Assembly: GCA_003290165.1 (NCBI GenBank)
Contig: QNQO01000641.1
Location: forward strand, 310,001-374,000
Origin: Berberis thunbergii
Lineage: Eukaryota; Streptophyta; Magnoliopsida; Ranunculales; Berberidaceae
DNA length: 64,000 bases
Reading direction: 5' to 3'
The notes under the pieces were generated by a model. It was not told the origin of the DNA. It saw only the letters and a list, made by a program, of their open reading frames with translations, and did no database searches. Shown here in pieces: positions 11,069 to 22,510 of the stretch. Made by a program: the position numbers and the translations under genes. Position 1 is the first letter of the stretch. Each line of letters opens with the position of its first letter.

Positions 11069-12680
11069 CAATGGCGGATCCGGGACTTCACTCCAGGGGG
11101 CGAAATGAGATAATTTTTTTTACTAAAATAACATTTTTCAAAAAATATCTAACTTTTAAAAGTGATAAATTTAAATAATACTATTTACTAAAATAACTTT
11201 TAAGTGATAATTTACTAAAATAACCTAAGAATTGTTCAATGACACACCCCTTCTTGTCCACAAAATGTAAAACAACTGTCATTATTCTTTGATTGATATA
11301 TCACGAGATTCATCAATCAGAACTGAAAATAATGCATCACCAAGATCTTCAAGAATAACATCGGTGGTTTTAATTGCAATCGCTTTTGTAGTATATTTCT
11401 GAACTTGGGGTGCAATCAACTTGTAATTTTCAGGAGCATATTGTAGAACAACTTTTTTTTATCTCTTCATTATGATCAGTTGTATACTTTAAGTCTTTAA
11501 AAGTTTAAGAAAGTTTCCCTTATTCTTTGAGTCTTCGGATTCGTCATGACCACGGAAAGCCAATCCTAGACGCAAAAGAAATCGAACGCACTCAATTGAA
11601 GCATTTAAATGCATCCGATACTCAAGTTTAGCTTAGTCTGATTGCTTAATGAAAAAAGTTTGGATATGTTGCTTTTGCTTCTTCAGATTTTGACTCATTG
11701 TATAAGTTTCATAATGAGTTTTTCCCAAATGAGTTTGGAGTTTTTGTGGTTCCTTCCAATTATTGAATCCTTCAACTACAAAAGTGACGCCACCACTTTG
11801 CTCCCCGAAATTTGGTTTGAAGAGATAGCAATGTAAACAAAATGCAACATCTTTCTCTATGCTATACTCCAATCAATCCTTATGTTGATCGAACCAATTT
11901 ACATTAAAACGCCTCATCCCACCTATTTTCTTTTGTGGAAATTTGTGATTATTAGGCTGACGATGCTCTTCTAATTGTGTTTTCATCATTAGGATGATAG
12001 TCTGAGATTCGAGGTCTTGATCCGGGATTTGTCGGGAGGTTTGACATATCATAATCCATATGACTTGACTTTGATATTAGATCTAACTGACCACTCTCAT
12101 TATTTTGTAGGCTAGGAGATGATGACTCTGATACATATTTTCTTTTTCAAAAAATTTATCCATCACTGGAAAAATAAATAGAATATTAATTAAGTAAATA
12201 AAAAACGAAGTATAACTTTCAAGTAATGTTATCATGGAAAAAACATACAAACTCTAAACTATTATCAACATTTGAACGTTTGTCAAATTAGTTAATTTAC
12301 AATGGAAAAACATACAAACAAGAAGGAATAGCCTTTTGAAGAGAAGTCACGATGAAGCTTTTCCAAGGAATATTTTTGGCGTGAGTGAAAAGGAACAGAA
12401 GTTTCAGATTTGTGTGAGAGTCTGAGAGAGATGAAAGAACATGTGCTGGATGTGCGAGGATAGGAGACGAAACCCTAAAACCCCAATTTCAATTGATTTT
12501 TTAGAGATGCGAGAAAGAGAAGACCATACAATTTTCTCTCTTAGTAATAGACCAATAGTCAACTATTGACTCATATGATTTATTTTTAAAAACTGAATCA
12601 ATTTTATTTTTTTAAAGTTCGAGGGGGGGGGGGGGGGGGGCGCAACTGCTCCCCCTGGTCCCTTCACAGATCCACCACTG
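11069..12680 (-). mobile_element. Decayed hAT transposon inside the receptor pseudogene
   Basis: The element is bounded by an imperfect 8-bp duplication, TTTGTAGG (11061-11068) and TTCGTAGG (12681-12688), within the leucine-rich-repeat sequence. Its ends are CAATGGCGGATC and, inverted, CAGTGGTGGATC, typical of plant hAT elements. On the minus strand the 12060-11630 region reads as the TTF-type zinc finger and N-terminus of a hAT transposase (RRFNVNWFDQHK, KDVAFCLHCYLFKP, FNNWKEPQKLQTH). It has at least one stop (11873 region) and frame changes. The catalytic domain is mostly missing. A run of 18 G lies near the right end at 12623-12640. Confidence 0.88.
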
Positions 12681-13079
12681 TTCGTAGGGTCTTGGGAAAC
12701 TTGAAGAACTTGCAACATCTATCTTTGGCAAAGAACCGATATTCAGGAGAGATTCCCTGGGAACTAGGCTGGACTTGTGGTACTCTTAGAGAGCTTGATC
12801 TTTCTGGCAATAAACTCACACAGAGGCTTTCCGTCTAGCTTCATATCATGCACTTATCTACAGAGTCTCAATGCTATCGGGTGATTTCCTTAGTACTTAC
12901 TACTGTCATTGGCAACATGTTGAGTTTGAAATACTTATATTCTCCCTTGAACAAAATAAATGGTTTTGTACCTTATTTTTTTAACCAACTTTACTCAGCT
13001 TCATGTGCTCGACCTTAGTGCAAATGGGTTGACAAGAAATGTCCCTTTTGGTTCTGGGTTATGCTCCTCTTCCTTGCAG

Positions 13080-13653
13080 CTGTGCAGTTAAAACAACATT
13101 AGAGTGCCGATATAACTTTTAACAGGGGGATGAGCTGTCACGTTATGACATTGTCACGTTATGGTATCACAGTTTCGATATAACGACGTTATATGACCGT
13201 TATTGAGATAATGTTTTTTTTTCAATAACTCGTTTTAATGTTTTGTTCTAATACATTAAAAAACAAAATCACCAATTTCATTCTCAATCAAACGAGAACC
13301 CTAGACTCATAGGAAAGAAAGATTTGAGCTACCCATCACCAATCGACAGAGAACCAGACCTCGCCGTTTGACATAGAATGAGAATGGAAGAAGGGAAGAA
13401 GACAAAGAGTCGATCGCACTATCTGTTGCAATCTCACTCTCAAACGAAGGGAATGTATTTTATTAATGTTTTTTTGTTTTTGAATTTAATGTTTTGAACA
13501 TAATTTACTTTTTTAACTCTATAATACATTAATACTTTGTGAAAGTATTAAAAATATATTTAAAAAATTGTTCCGTTATATCCCATTATATCTCGTTATA
13601 ACCTATAACGCTCTTAGACCGTTATGGATTCGCTATCCGTTTTAACCACATAG
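13080..13653. mobile_element. Non-autonomous TIR element with 8-bp target duplication
   Basis: The 574-base insertion is flanked by CCTTGCAG on both sides (13072-13079 and 13654-13661), and removing it rejoins the receptor sequence. The ends are imperfect inverted repeats: CTGTGCAGTTAAAAC at the left and, inverted, CTATGTGGTTAAAAC at the right. Subterminal regions are rich in ATAACG and CGTTATA words. There is no coding sequence. The 8-bp duplication fits hAT-type insertion, although the terminal bases are not the classic CA...TG. Confidence 0.82.
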
Positions 13654-14900
13654 CCTTGCAGACAATCCTCTTAGCCAGCAACTTTATATAAGGGACAATT
13701 CCTGGGGAACTTGGGAACTGCAAGAACCTGAGTAAAATTGACTTTAGCTTAAATAGTTTTAAGTGGTTCCAATCCTTCAGAAGTCTGGGCACTTCCCTAC
13801 CTTTCCGACTTGGTAACAGCCTCACTGGAGAAATGCTAGAGAGCATTTGTGACAGTTCAGGAAACTTAGTCCTTAATCCTGAACAACAATAATATCACAG
13901 GAACCATCCCAACATCCTTAGAAAGACGCACTAAGCATATCCGGGCATTGCTATCGAACAATGGGTTCAATGGGAAACTCCTCAGTGAGATCGACAACCT
14001 CAAAAACCTCACTATTCTCCACCTGGGTAATAATTCGCTCACGGGAGAGATCCCACCAGAGCTTGGAAACTGCCAGACTCGTGTGGCTAGACTTGAACAG
14101 CAATGGCCTAATAGGGTTGATCCCACCAGGACTTGCTAACAAAGCTGGCTCGATTATGCCTTCAGCCATTCCTTCAAAGCAGGTTGTCCTCCTAACAAAA
14201 GCAGGAAGGAAAGCTTGCAAATGGGTTGAACTACTGTTCAATAACAAGAACATTTGACCTGAAAGAATTGAGGATTTGCTGATGAGGTATTCATCTTGCA
14301 CAATAAATAAGGTATACATTGTTACGACCTGATTCCTTCACAAAAGATGGAAGCATGCTTTACCTTGATCTGTCCCACAATTCTCTGCATGGTAGGATTC
14401 CAGATCGGTTTGGTTTCATGTATCATCTGAAAGTAATGAACTTGGGACACAACAGGCTAACAGGGAACATCCCTGATAGTTTGGAGGATCTGAAGCAAGT
14501 TGGAGTCATTTACCTCTCTGACAATGGCCTTGAAGGACACATACCATGGTCATTGGGAACAATTTCATCTCTCAGCGATCTGGATCTGTCAAACAACAAA
14601 CTCGAAGGCCTGATTCCTTTGACAGGCCAAATGACTACATTCCTATTTCTAGTTATGCTAATAATTCTGGTCCATGTGGTATTCCCTTACCATCCTGTAA
14701 ATCTGGCTCTGAACCCAGTTCAACAAATTACAATCCACAACTGCTGGCAAAGATGGGGCATATGGAAATAGGAGTTACCATCATTACAGGATTGGGATCC
14801 TCAGTGGGGTTCACAGGTTTCTACTTGTTTTGTTTCTCAAAAAGTCTTGGCGATCTGTGTGTTTTGACTTCACTGAAGACAGATATAATAGTTTGTCTTT

Positions 14901-15939
14901 GAAGAAGAGAAGATAGCTAGACCTACAAAAGGAAATTAAGAGACACCAACGTGAAATGTTGTGATCAATGTCCACTAACATGCTTTTACAGTGACAACAC
15001 GGAGCAGTCCTAAGGAACCAATTGTTGCTGCAAATTACTTTGCAAAGCTTCTCAATTTCTTAAAGGTGGAGATAAATGCAGACCCAAGGGAAAGGGGGAT
15101 TGACTTTGGCATCTCAAGGTGGATGTACCTAGAGGTAAGAAATATTTTTTATTTCTTGATGATACTTATCCATTCCTTGTACATAATAGCAGAAGAAAAT
15201 AAAGAGCTTCTTTATAAAAATACAATGCTTCATAAGTACCTCTTGAGAGACTATTGCCGAAGGTGGCTAGTTAATATACAAGAAAATGGCCAAAGAAGAA
15301 AAGAATGATGGCACCTACACTTTTATAGTGATATTATCTGTCTGAGCAGTACAGAAGCTGTTATACAGATTACAGGGAATTCCTTCACTAAATGATAATA
15401 ACTCTCCGACATCAAGAAACTGTGTGCACCTGACAATCTGGAAAACGGGAAACCAAACTTTGAAGCATTTTATTCACATAATGCGCATAAGATTGATTAA
15501 TCAGGCTTCCTATCTGACCTGCATAATCAACAGGTTATGGCTCAAATAACCATGTAAAGACATTTTTTATGTGCTGATACAACTTAAATAAGACTCGACT
15601 TGGATCGACTTATTTATGCTTTTTCTCGTGTTTAAACTTTAGAGTGCTTTGGAATTTTCAAAAACATGAGCCAAGTCCCATATTCATTATGATCTGTGAA
15701 CACATCTTCAAGAAATTGTTGTTAATCACCACTTGCAAGAGTCAACTACTTTTGCAGGACAACATATGACATGCATTATGTGTGTGCCCGCCCATAGCAA
15801 GTTTTATTTTTAAAGGAAGGGTAGATAAATGAAGGCTCCTATTCATTGTTGATATATTGTGTAGAAAAAAATAACCATAATAGATATGATGAAGCAATAA
15901 TACCTGCATAAAGAAAATGGCTTTTGTATGTTGGAATCA
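14901..15939. other. Spacer without recognisable gene
   Basis: An open frame at 14991-15308 (+) has no motif I recognise and does not continue the receptor kinase. The segment probably includes the 3' UTR region of the minus-strand lumen-protein gene near 15850-15939. Confidence 0.4.
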
Positions 15940-18900
15940 TCACTGCACCTCAGAGCAATTGTTCGAACTAACGGGTTCTCTCAAGCAGCTTGATATTGCC
16001 GTGACAGCGGCCTCAACAGATGCATCCTCACCCTGTTTCATTCACGGAATGGATCAATGCTACAAATAATGGAGATGATCTAGGAGAATAAAAATTGTCA
16101 AGAAATTCCTGAAAGAACTGTTCACCTTTTCTTTCCAATAAAACATATTCCCATATTTTCCTGTCAAACGACTCCAGAAGCTACGAGGAACATCTAGGTC
16201 AACTGTAGCTCCCACATTAAAATTTAAGATATTTCCTGAAGAAAGAGACTGTACATGAGAATCATACATGGAGAATGTTTGGTTTTAAAAGGAAATGCAC
16301 TCAAGCACTTCACCAAATGTGGGATCAGCAACAAAGACGATCGTTCTGTCATCCACTTGCCAAAAATCTTTAATTGCTAAACCTGCAAGGGAGAAAGGAG
16401 ACAGTTAATACCTGCTAAAATAAAAGATAAGTTTGTTTTGTTATTATCACAAATCTGTTAAATCACCAAGCTAAAAGTCTTACCTGGTGTATCAGGATAA
16501 TTTTGAGCAAGAACTCTAAGCTTGAATCCTGTGTCCTTTTCAAGATCTGCAATCTCCTGGGCAAGCCGTTTCTCCTGCAAACAAGCCAGCCAGCTTCAGC
16601 ATGCTTTCATCTCATCCTCTATCCACACTGTTTTAGAAAGAGGAACTATGTTGCCAGTAATCTATCTCATAACTTCGTTACATGTCAGTCCTTGTCAACC
16701 CTAATTCTTTGACACTTCAAAATCTATCCTGTTATCATTATCATGACACTCAATATTCTTCCAAATGTTGGCATCATGCAACCTGTCTGTAGTTCTGTAC
16801 AATGTGGAGACTAAAATCGGTTTGAGAGGTTTTAAACTTAGCAAAGAGCTTTATCCGGGAAGTCAGAGGCAAACACGACAGCCCTAAAACATGCTCCTTA
16901 AACTCAATGCACTATTGTATAAACTAAGCATCACCAAGACAAAATAGATAGGGAAAGATAATTAGTGACACCTGGCCAGCAGATAGGAACCCAGCAACAT
17001 CTATAACTGTAGTAAAATCTCTAGGAAGCAATTCTGGCTTGTTAACTCCAACTTTTGCCTCGACCACTCCTGCTCCTACATTATTCAATTTGCTCTCTGT
17101 TCAAGTTTCCTGTCTGAACCAAAAGTAAAAGTAGCCTCTAACATATTGCATAATCAAAGAGAAGCTCAAGTTTCAAACATTAGCTTTAGTCGTGACTCCT
17201 GAGCAATGAGGCTCAAGATTCCATGTTAGATGTTTAGGGTAGGCTTCATCATACTATCATTTAAATGCCAGATCTTAAGGGTCCTTTATTGTTGTCAAGA
17301 AAATGTTTTCTCTTTAAATAGTTTCAACTTTTATTTATAGCACTTGCCAAAAAAAATGCAATTTTTTATAATAACATATATGACAGGATTAGTTGTCACC
17401 AAAATGCTGATCTGAATTATTTACCACAGTCCTTCCAAGAAAATGATTTCTCATGGGATGAACACAAAGATAGGCCCACTTGCATCCACATAATATCAAC
17501 TTTTAAACAGTTTTTTTTGTTTTGTTTTTTTGTTGAAGCATTATGCATATATTAGAATAAAGCAGAATTACAAATAAGTTTACCGGCAATATTAGCAAGT
17601 TCGTGAGCTTCGCCGTTAAGCTCACGTGGAATATAGTTACAGAAACATTGACTATGAAGTGAAAGTAAATGCTTAATGTTGCTAATAAGTGGTTGTCACA
17701 TCCAGTATCTTGGTATCCCATGGTAAGGCTAGTCTGATCTTGAGAGTGCAAAAGAGATATCAGAGAGCTTGAATCACCGAGCAGAAAACATGTGTCCCAA
17801 CGTCTACTCTAGATTAACTAAAGGGCCTCCTTTGCAGCAAAACACTCAGCCATAGTGTTATCTGCAACTTTGCCATAGATGGGAGAATCCTTGCGATGAC
17901 TCTAGCAGTAGTATCTGCCGCTAAGACTCCAACTGCACCTTTTTGTGAATAAGCATAGAAACAAACATTATAAGTGACATCATCATATCCGGGGTAAGGT
18001 TGGGAGGAATAGGTCTAACACTTGTGCCCAAGTTGTTGAGGTGATGGTGTCTAATCGCCTGTAATTGAGCCTGAAAAAAGGCCAATTGGGGGGAGCTATG
18101 AGGATTCAGGTTTTGGAGGGGAGTGGGTTGGATGTCCGGCCATGGTTTGTCTGAGGCTCAGTAGAATTGTGGGATAGTCAGTGACGGCCGTTTCCAGGAC
18201 CTGGGAAATGTTCATTGGATTTGGGGAAGTGAAATTGTTGTAGGTGTGTGGAACCATTGTTTTCGCCAAGTTTTCAAGAAAAAAGTCTTTAAGTGTGAAA
18301 TGCTAAATTTGAGTTTATTGAAAATGATGTCATTGTGCAAAAGCCATAAGTTGTGGAGAATGGCTGGAGAATGGCTATGAACTGGGATAACATTTCCTCT
18401 TTGGCAAGACTGTGAGAGGACGTTGTATTCCACAAAAAAGAGAAGGTTGGAGGAGTCATGATATTGGCCCAAGTAATGGGAAGTGGTGTGAGATGCCAAA
18501 AATGTTTCATTCAATTTTGGATCCATCTTGCGATTAGTGAAGAAGTTGAATACCACCTCGATGACATCCTGTTTGACCATGGTCTAATAATGTTGAAAGA
18601 AAAAACATGAAAACCATCCGGTCTTGGGGCTTTATGGCTGCCCATGGAAAAGAGGGTATCCCAGATTTCATCTTCACTAGGGATGGTGGTAAGAATGTCA
18701 TTGTCAACATGAGAGATAGTGGGAGGGAAAAGCTCATTGATGGCTGGGTGGGAGGTCTTGAAAATTGATTTGAAATAATCGTTAAGAACCTCACCGACCT
18801 CCAAGAGCGAGGAGTGCCATCGGTTGATCCCAATTTGCTAGTTCCCACCTAGGATTTATCAACTTGATCCCAAGAAGATGACTTTCTTGAAACAAGACAT

Positions 18901-19778
18901 GTCATTTCCTTGGCCCATGAAGAGTTCAGCTTCAATTGAGCAACACCGGAGTATTATTTGTTAATTCCCAAATTGCATACTCGCACAATATCCCTAGAAC
19001 AATCTCTTTGAATGTTAGCCCATCAAAATAATAGCATTATGTAAGCATCCAATTACTATAGTTTTTCTTTGTGTCAAGCAATTACAAATAATGGGTATTA
19101 CTTATTTATTTCATTTTTTTTCCACTGCTTATATTCCTCTCCCTTGTACAGTTGTACTCGTCTATGATTCTTAAAGAATCAATCTGTTTTGTCGATGATC
19201 ACTTTTTCGATGTTCATAAAAACTCGGAAAAAATAACAAAATTGGCTTCAACAATATATATCCATAGTAAAAGGGAAAATATTGATCATCACAGATAATG
19301 ATAGTTTCCATTAACCTGCTTGTCTTTTTTCTTTCTTTTACTTATTAATCATACCAATTCAAAAACATAAAATAAATTTAAAAAAAAAAACACAATGAAG
19401 AACAAATTTGTAACATAAAAATTGTAAAAGCAATATTACCTAAAAGTCTAAAACCCCATCACTAGAAAGCATTACTGAAAACTGAAGAAACCCAAGACAG
19501 TAATTGCTTAAAGATTAAACCTTTCATGGTTTTCAGGCATCAATGATGCAAGAAGACTCACCGGACAGAGATAATCCCAGAACTAGAGCAGTGGCAAGCG
19601 CGAAATTCACAGATTTCGCACCAAATTCGGAGACCCATTTCGTGAAACTAGGAGGTTTTACTACTGGAGTAGTTGAAGAAGATAAAATGGAGACGTATTT
19701 GGTGGATTTCATTGTGATGGAGTTCAATCGGGTTCTTGCTTGAAATGGAGGGAGTGAAGAGAGGAGAGCGGAAGCCAT
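15940..19778 (-). CDS. Thylakoid lumenal 15.0 kDa protein 2-like (TPM/DUF477 domain)
   Basis: Six exons join cleanly on the minus strand: 19778-19562, 17075-16972, 16574-16484, 16382-16314, 16235-16126 and 16032-15940, giving 227 residues. The start is ATG at 19778 (MASALLSSLPP), followed by a serine/threonine-rich chloroplast transit peptide. A hydrophobic lumen-targeting segment (ALATALVLGLSLSG) ends near VVEA, a plausible lumenal cleavage site. No twin arginine is visible, so Sec-type import is possible. The mature part carries the TPM/Psb32-like domain, with INVTIGHT matches such as VNKPELLP, DVAGFLSAGQEKRLAQEI, NFNVGATVDLDVPRSFWSRL and a C-terminal SSCLREPVSSNNC. It resembles Arabidopsis At5g52970, a lumen protein of unclear exact role, related in fold to TLP18.3 of photosystem II repair. 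Intron 1 (17076-19561) hosts a LINE remnant. Confidence 0.92.
17500..18850 (-). mobile_element. Internally deleted LINE (L1-type) remnant in intron 1
   Basis: On the minus strand, 18804-18590 reads as the start of a plant LINE reverse transcriptase, including SEDEIWDTLFSMGSHKAP followed by PDGF. The central catalytic part is gone. Downstream, 18000-17560 gives scattered RNase H pieces such as GAVGVLAADTTARVI and, in another frame, CNYIPRELNGEAHELANIAG. A T-rich stretch at 17512-17533 (A-rich on the element strand) probably marks its 3' tail. It has the same sense as the host gene. Confidence 0.8.
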
Positions 19779-19859
19779 TGTTTCTCTGCTGCTAGTGGCC
19801 TACTGAGAAGATCTCTGGATAAAAAGGACAGAGGGTAGAGGCCATACCGATTACAACCG

Positions 19860-20130
19860 TTTAACTGATAGTTTTTTTTTATTTTTAGGTCTTCGAAAAA
19901 AATGACTTTTAAAATCTATTTTTTTTTTACAAAATAGACAAATTATAAAACCTAATTTTATAACCAACAAGAATTATTTCATTAATCCAGGTTAACTCAA
20001 TAATTTATTAAACATATTTACCCTTCATAAACAAATAGAAAACCTAATTTTAATATTTTTATGACCAATAAAGACTATTTTATTTTATTTTATTATTTTT
20101 ACTTTTTTTAACCCGTAACCCCTTCCATTA
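19860..20130. repeat. Copy of an AT-rich repeat, inverted partner near 27410-27665
   Basis: The words TATTTTTATGACCAATAAAGACT (split over lines), AAACAAATAGA and GGTTAACTCA near 19990-20090 recur in reverse complement near 27540-27640, in the same relative order. The two copies lie on either side of the copia element. It looks like an older non-coding repeat pair. Confidence 0.6.
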
Positions 20131-20537
20131 TTTATACAAATAATTTCTTTAATTGCAGTTTGAGTAATTATTTTATGTTATTTGTTAGGTACAAATGATT
20201 GTATTAATATTTTCATGTTATCATTTTTTTATTCATGATGGTTTTGTCACTCTGAATGTGTTTGTATTTGACTGGTTGTAAAGGTATATTTGAGTTTGAA
20301 GATCAATTTTTTTGTTTCAATTAATGTTGCTTCAATTCTATGGTACTATTTAGTTTACATGAAATTATCTTATTCAATATTGGTTCTCATTTTACCTATG
20401 AGGCCATGATTATGCTCTGTGGTAGATACCTTGTGACTAAATAGTGATTGAGAATAAAATTTATTATTTTACACTTACCCTGAATTGAAGAATAAGAAAT
20501 CAAATTTCAATGGTGGGAAAATTGATTTATTAATTAC

Positions 20538-20841
20538 TATTAGGAATATCTTTATTTTACCCAAGTAAATATTTCCCAGAATATGAAGAATATGCAGATA
20601 TGATTTGAATATATGCAGATATGAAGAATCAGTCCACATACAATATCTGAAGTATCTTACTTGATATGAAGATATAAAGAATCAGTCCACATAACATTTG
20701 CTAGGATACTTTTATATTTTGTGTTTATTTTACTTGATATGATTCTAAATGTATTTATAGTGTAGGCTATATAAACTCAACTTAGGGTCTCTTGTAAAGC
20801 ATCCATTCGATAATTTTTTTCTCCATATTCTAAACTTATTA
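20538..20841 (+). repeat. 5' LTR of the copia element
   Basis: Starts TATTAGGAATATC and ends CTAAACTTATTA. The paired ends are TA...TA instead of the usual TG...CA, and the 3' LTR has the same ends. A TATATAAACTC motif near 20770 is a likely promoter TATA box. Confidence 0.93.
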
Positions 20842-20853
20842 TGGTATCAAAGC
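20842..20853 (+). promoter_or_regulatory. Primer-binding site for initiator tRNA-Met
   Basis: TGGTATCAAAGC follows the 5' LTR with no spacer. It matches the complement of the plant initiator tRNA-Met 3' end apart from one base (usually TGGTATCAGAGC). Confidence 0.88.
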
Positions 20854-20896
20854 CCTAGGGTAAACTAATTTTTTTTCTCATTTCTCCCGCCGCTGC

Positions 20897-22396
20897 TGTT
20901 GTGATTACGACCAAACAGTACACGCGGTCAATTGCAGTAAAGATTGGGGTGTCGATCTCACGAGGAAAAGCGATCTACAAAACAAGGTCAATGAAGAAAA
21001 AAAAAACTACGCGAAACTAAATGTAAGAAATTCTAACAATTTTAAAATGTGAAATTAAATTAAATTTAATAGAAATCAAGTTTAGAGAAATCACAAGGTT
21101 CCAAGAATCCCTCCTAGATTTCACGCGCCAACTAGTATTGATTCGTTATGATAACTCGATTACGTGTTTCACATCCCAAACAACGTAATTGGAAAAATAC
21201 TCTTTAATGCACTAATATATTCTAATATGAATGAATTTTAGATTTCACTTTTTCTAGAAAACACAAAGGTTGGTCATATGTGATATCCTAAACTTACGAT
21301 ATATCCAGAGACAATAACGTAATAAATGACGATCATATATAACTAATTTACGGAATTAATTGATCCTTAAACATTCCACACATAAGAAAAACATGACTAA
21401 GCTTGTATGGAGAAGAAAAAGACAACCACCGGAATAATAATTTACGAAGAAATTTATGAAATCTTTGTCACTAAAATAACATAAATTCCTATATTAAATA
21501 AAAGTGAGAATCATAAACACCATTTTCATCGTGAAAGCATAAAACGAATCGAATATTAATTAAGTGTGTTACATCTAGGAGTTCATCTCTTCACCTTGCG
21601 TGGAGTTTAGTAACACATGGCGAATGTGATGACAGCAACAACAGTGTGGAGCTCGATCGGCATGGCAGTGCGTGGCTGGACGGCGTCTTCACTGCTGTTT
21701 TGGACAACGTTTCTGCTCCCTGCTGTTGTGCTGTGTTTGCATGCGTTCTCTGTTGTCTTGGACAACGTATGCGCTGCTGTCCTGCGTCTTCGCTACGGCA
21801 GCGTTATGTTACTGCTGCTGCCTTATGGCTGTTGCGTTATGGCAGCTTTTTGTGTTTTCTTTTCTGGAGCAAAACCTGTTGTTCTCGGCTGCTGCTGCTG
21901 CCTTCTTTTTCTTGTCAAGCAGCCCCCAAAAACTGTCTTGTGGTTGTGTTTATGGTGAAGAGAAACACTCCTATTGGGCCCAATTGGAAACCCTTATTGG
22001 GTCCAATTGAAACTCTTATTGGGTCCAATTGAAATATTTTTGTTAAACTAAAACTCCTTATTGGACCCATTCGAAAATCCAATACCTAATTGTAAACAAA
22101 AGGGATCCTCCCTGTTGATGGATTTCTTTGTTTTAAATTCTATATCAATAATGGGTTTGGCTATGTTCATCCATGTGACTTATTTGTTCAGCCAAAATTC
22201 AAAACTAAATTCCTTTATTTTATTTATTTGGTTCTCTTAATCTTTGGCTTGAGTGTCTCTCGCTCCACTTCGTCAATTTGTCTATGAATCACTATTATTC
22301 GTCACACTAACGCACTTTTGTCATTTAAACTCCAAATCCTACAAAAATACAAAAATAAAATAATTAAACTAAAATACACTATTTGAAACACTAACA
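20897..22396. mobile_element. 1.5-kb insertion in the copia leader, LTR-like ends
   Basis: Copia gag normally starts within a few hundred bases of the primer-binding site; here it starts at 22511. The intervening sequence can be bounded as TGTTGTGATTACG...GAAACACTAACA, about 1500 bases with TG...CA ends, possibly a solo LTR or deleted element from another family. On the minus strand it would begin TGTTAGTG and end CACAACA. No matching 5-bp duplication is visible, so the limits are tentative. It includes three copies of a 23-base unit (TTATTGGGTCCAATTGAAA core) at about 21969-22036. Confidence 0.45.
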
Positions 22397-22510
22397 AATA
22401 TATATTAGGAGGTATATTTTGTTATAATTATGTGAACATCAGGCGCATCTGGAATTTCCCAGATCAATTCGTCCACGGTTTTTTCACGCTTCATCCTCTT
22501 TCAATCAGTC

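Larger units (their letters stand above)
10700..14900 (+). pseudogene. BRI1-like receptor kinase pseudogene (ectodomain only)
   Basis: Broken leucine-rich repeats are read in all three plus frames, in the order found in BRI1-LIKE (BRL) receptors: HGEIPPNF near 10830, KNLQHLSLAKN near 12715, then GTIPGELGNCKNLSKIDF near 13700. NLTILHLGNNSLTGEIPPEL follows near 14000, then YLDLSHNSLHGRIP near 14360 and NLGHNRLTGNIPD near 14440. A hydrophobic segment near 14770-14830 would be the transmembrane helix. There are many stops and frame changes, one at about 14640. No island-domain integrity or kinase domain is seen downstream. Two DNA transposons (11069-12680 and 13080-13653) interrupt it. BRL receptors bind brassinosteroids at the cell surface; this copy cannot encode one. 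Confidence 0.88.

Noticed and set aside
14991..15308. 105-codon frame just after the receptor pseudogene, considered as its kinase part
   Set aside because: No kinase motifs are present and the residues do not match any part of BRI1-like proteins.
21617..22032. Three overlapping frames of 112-128 codons, cysteine- and leucine-rich
   Set aside because: All three plus frames are open because the patch is GC-rich; none has a motif, and the segment is part of the insertion in the copia leader.
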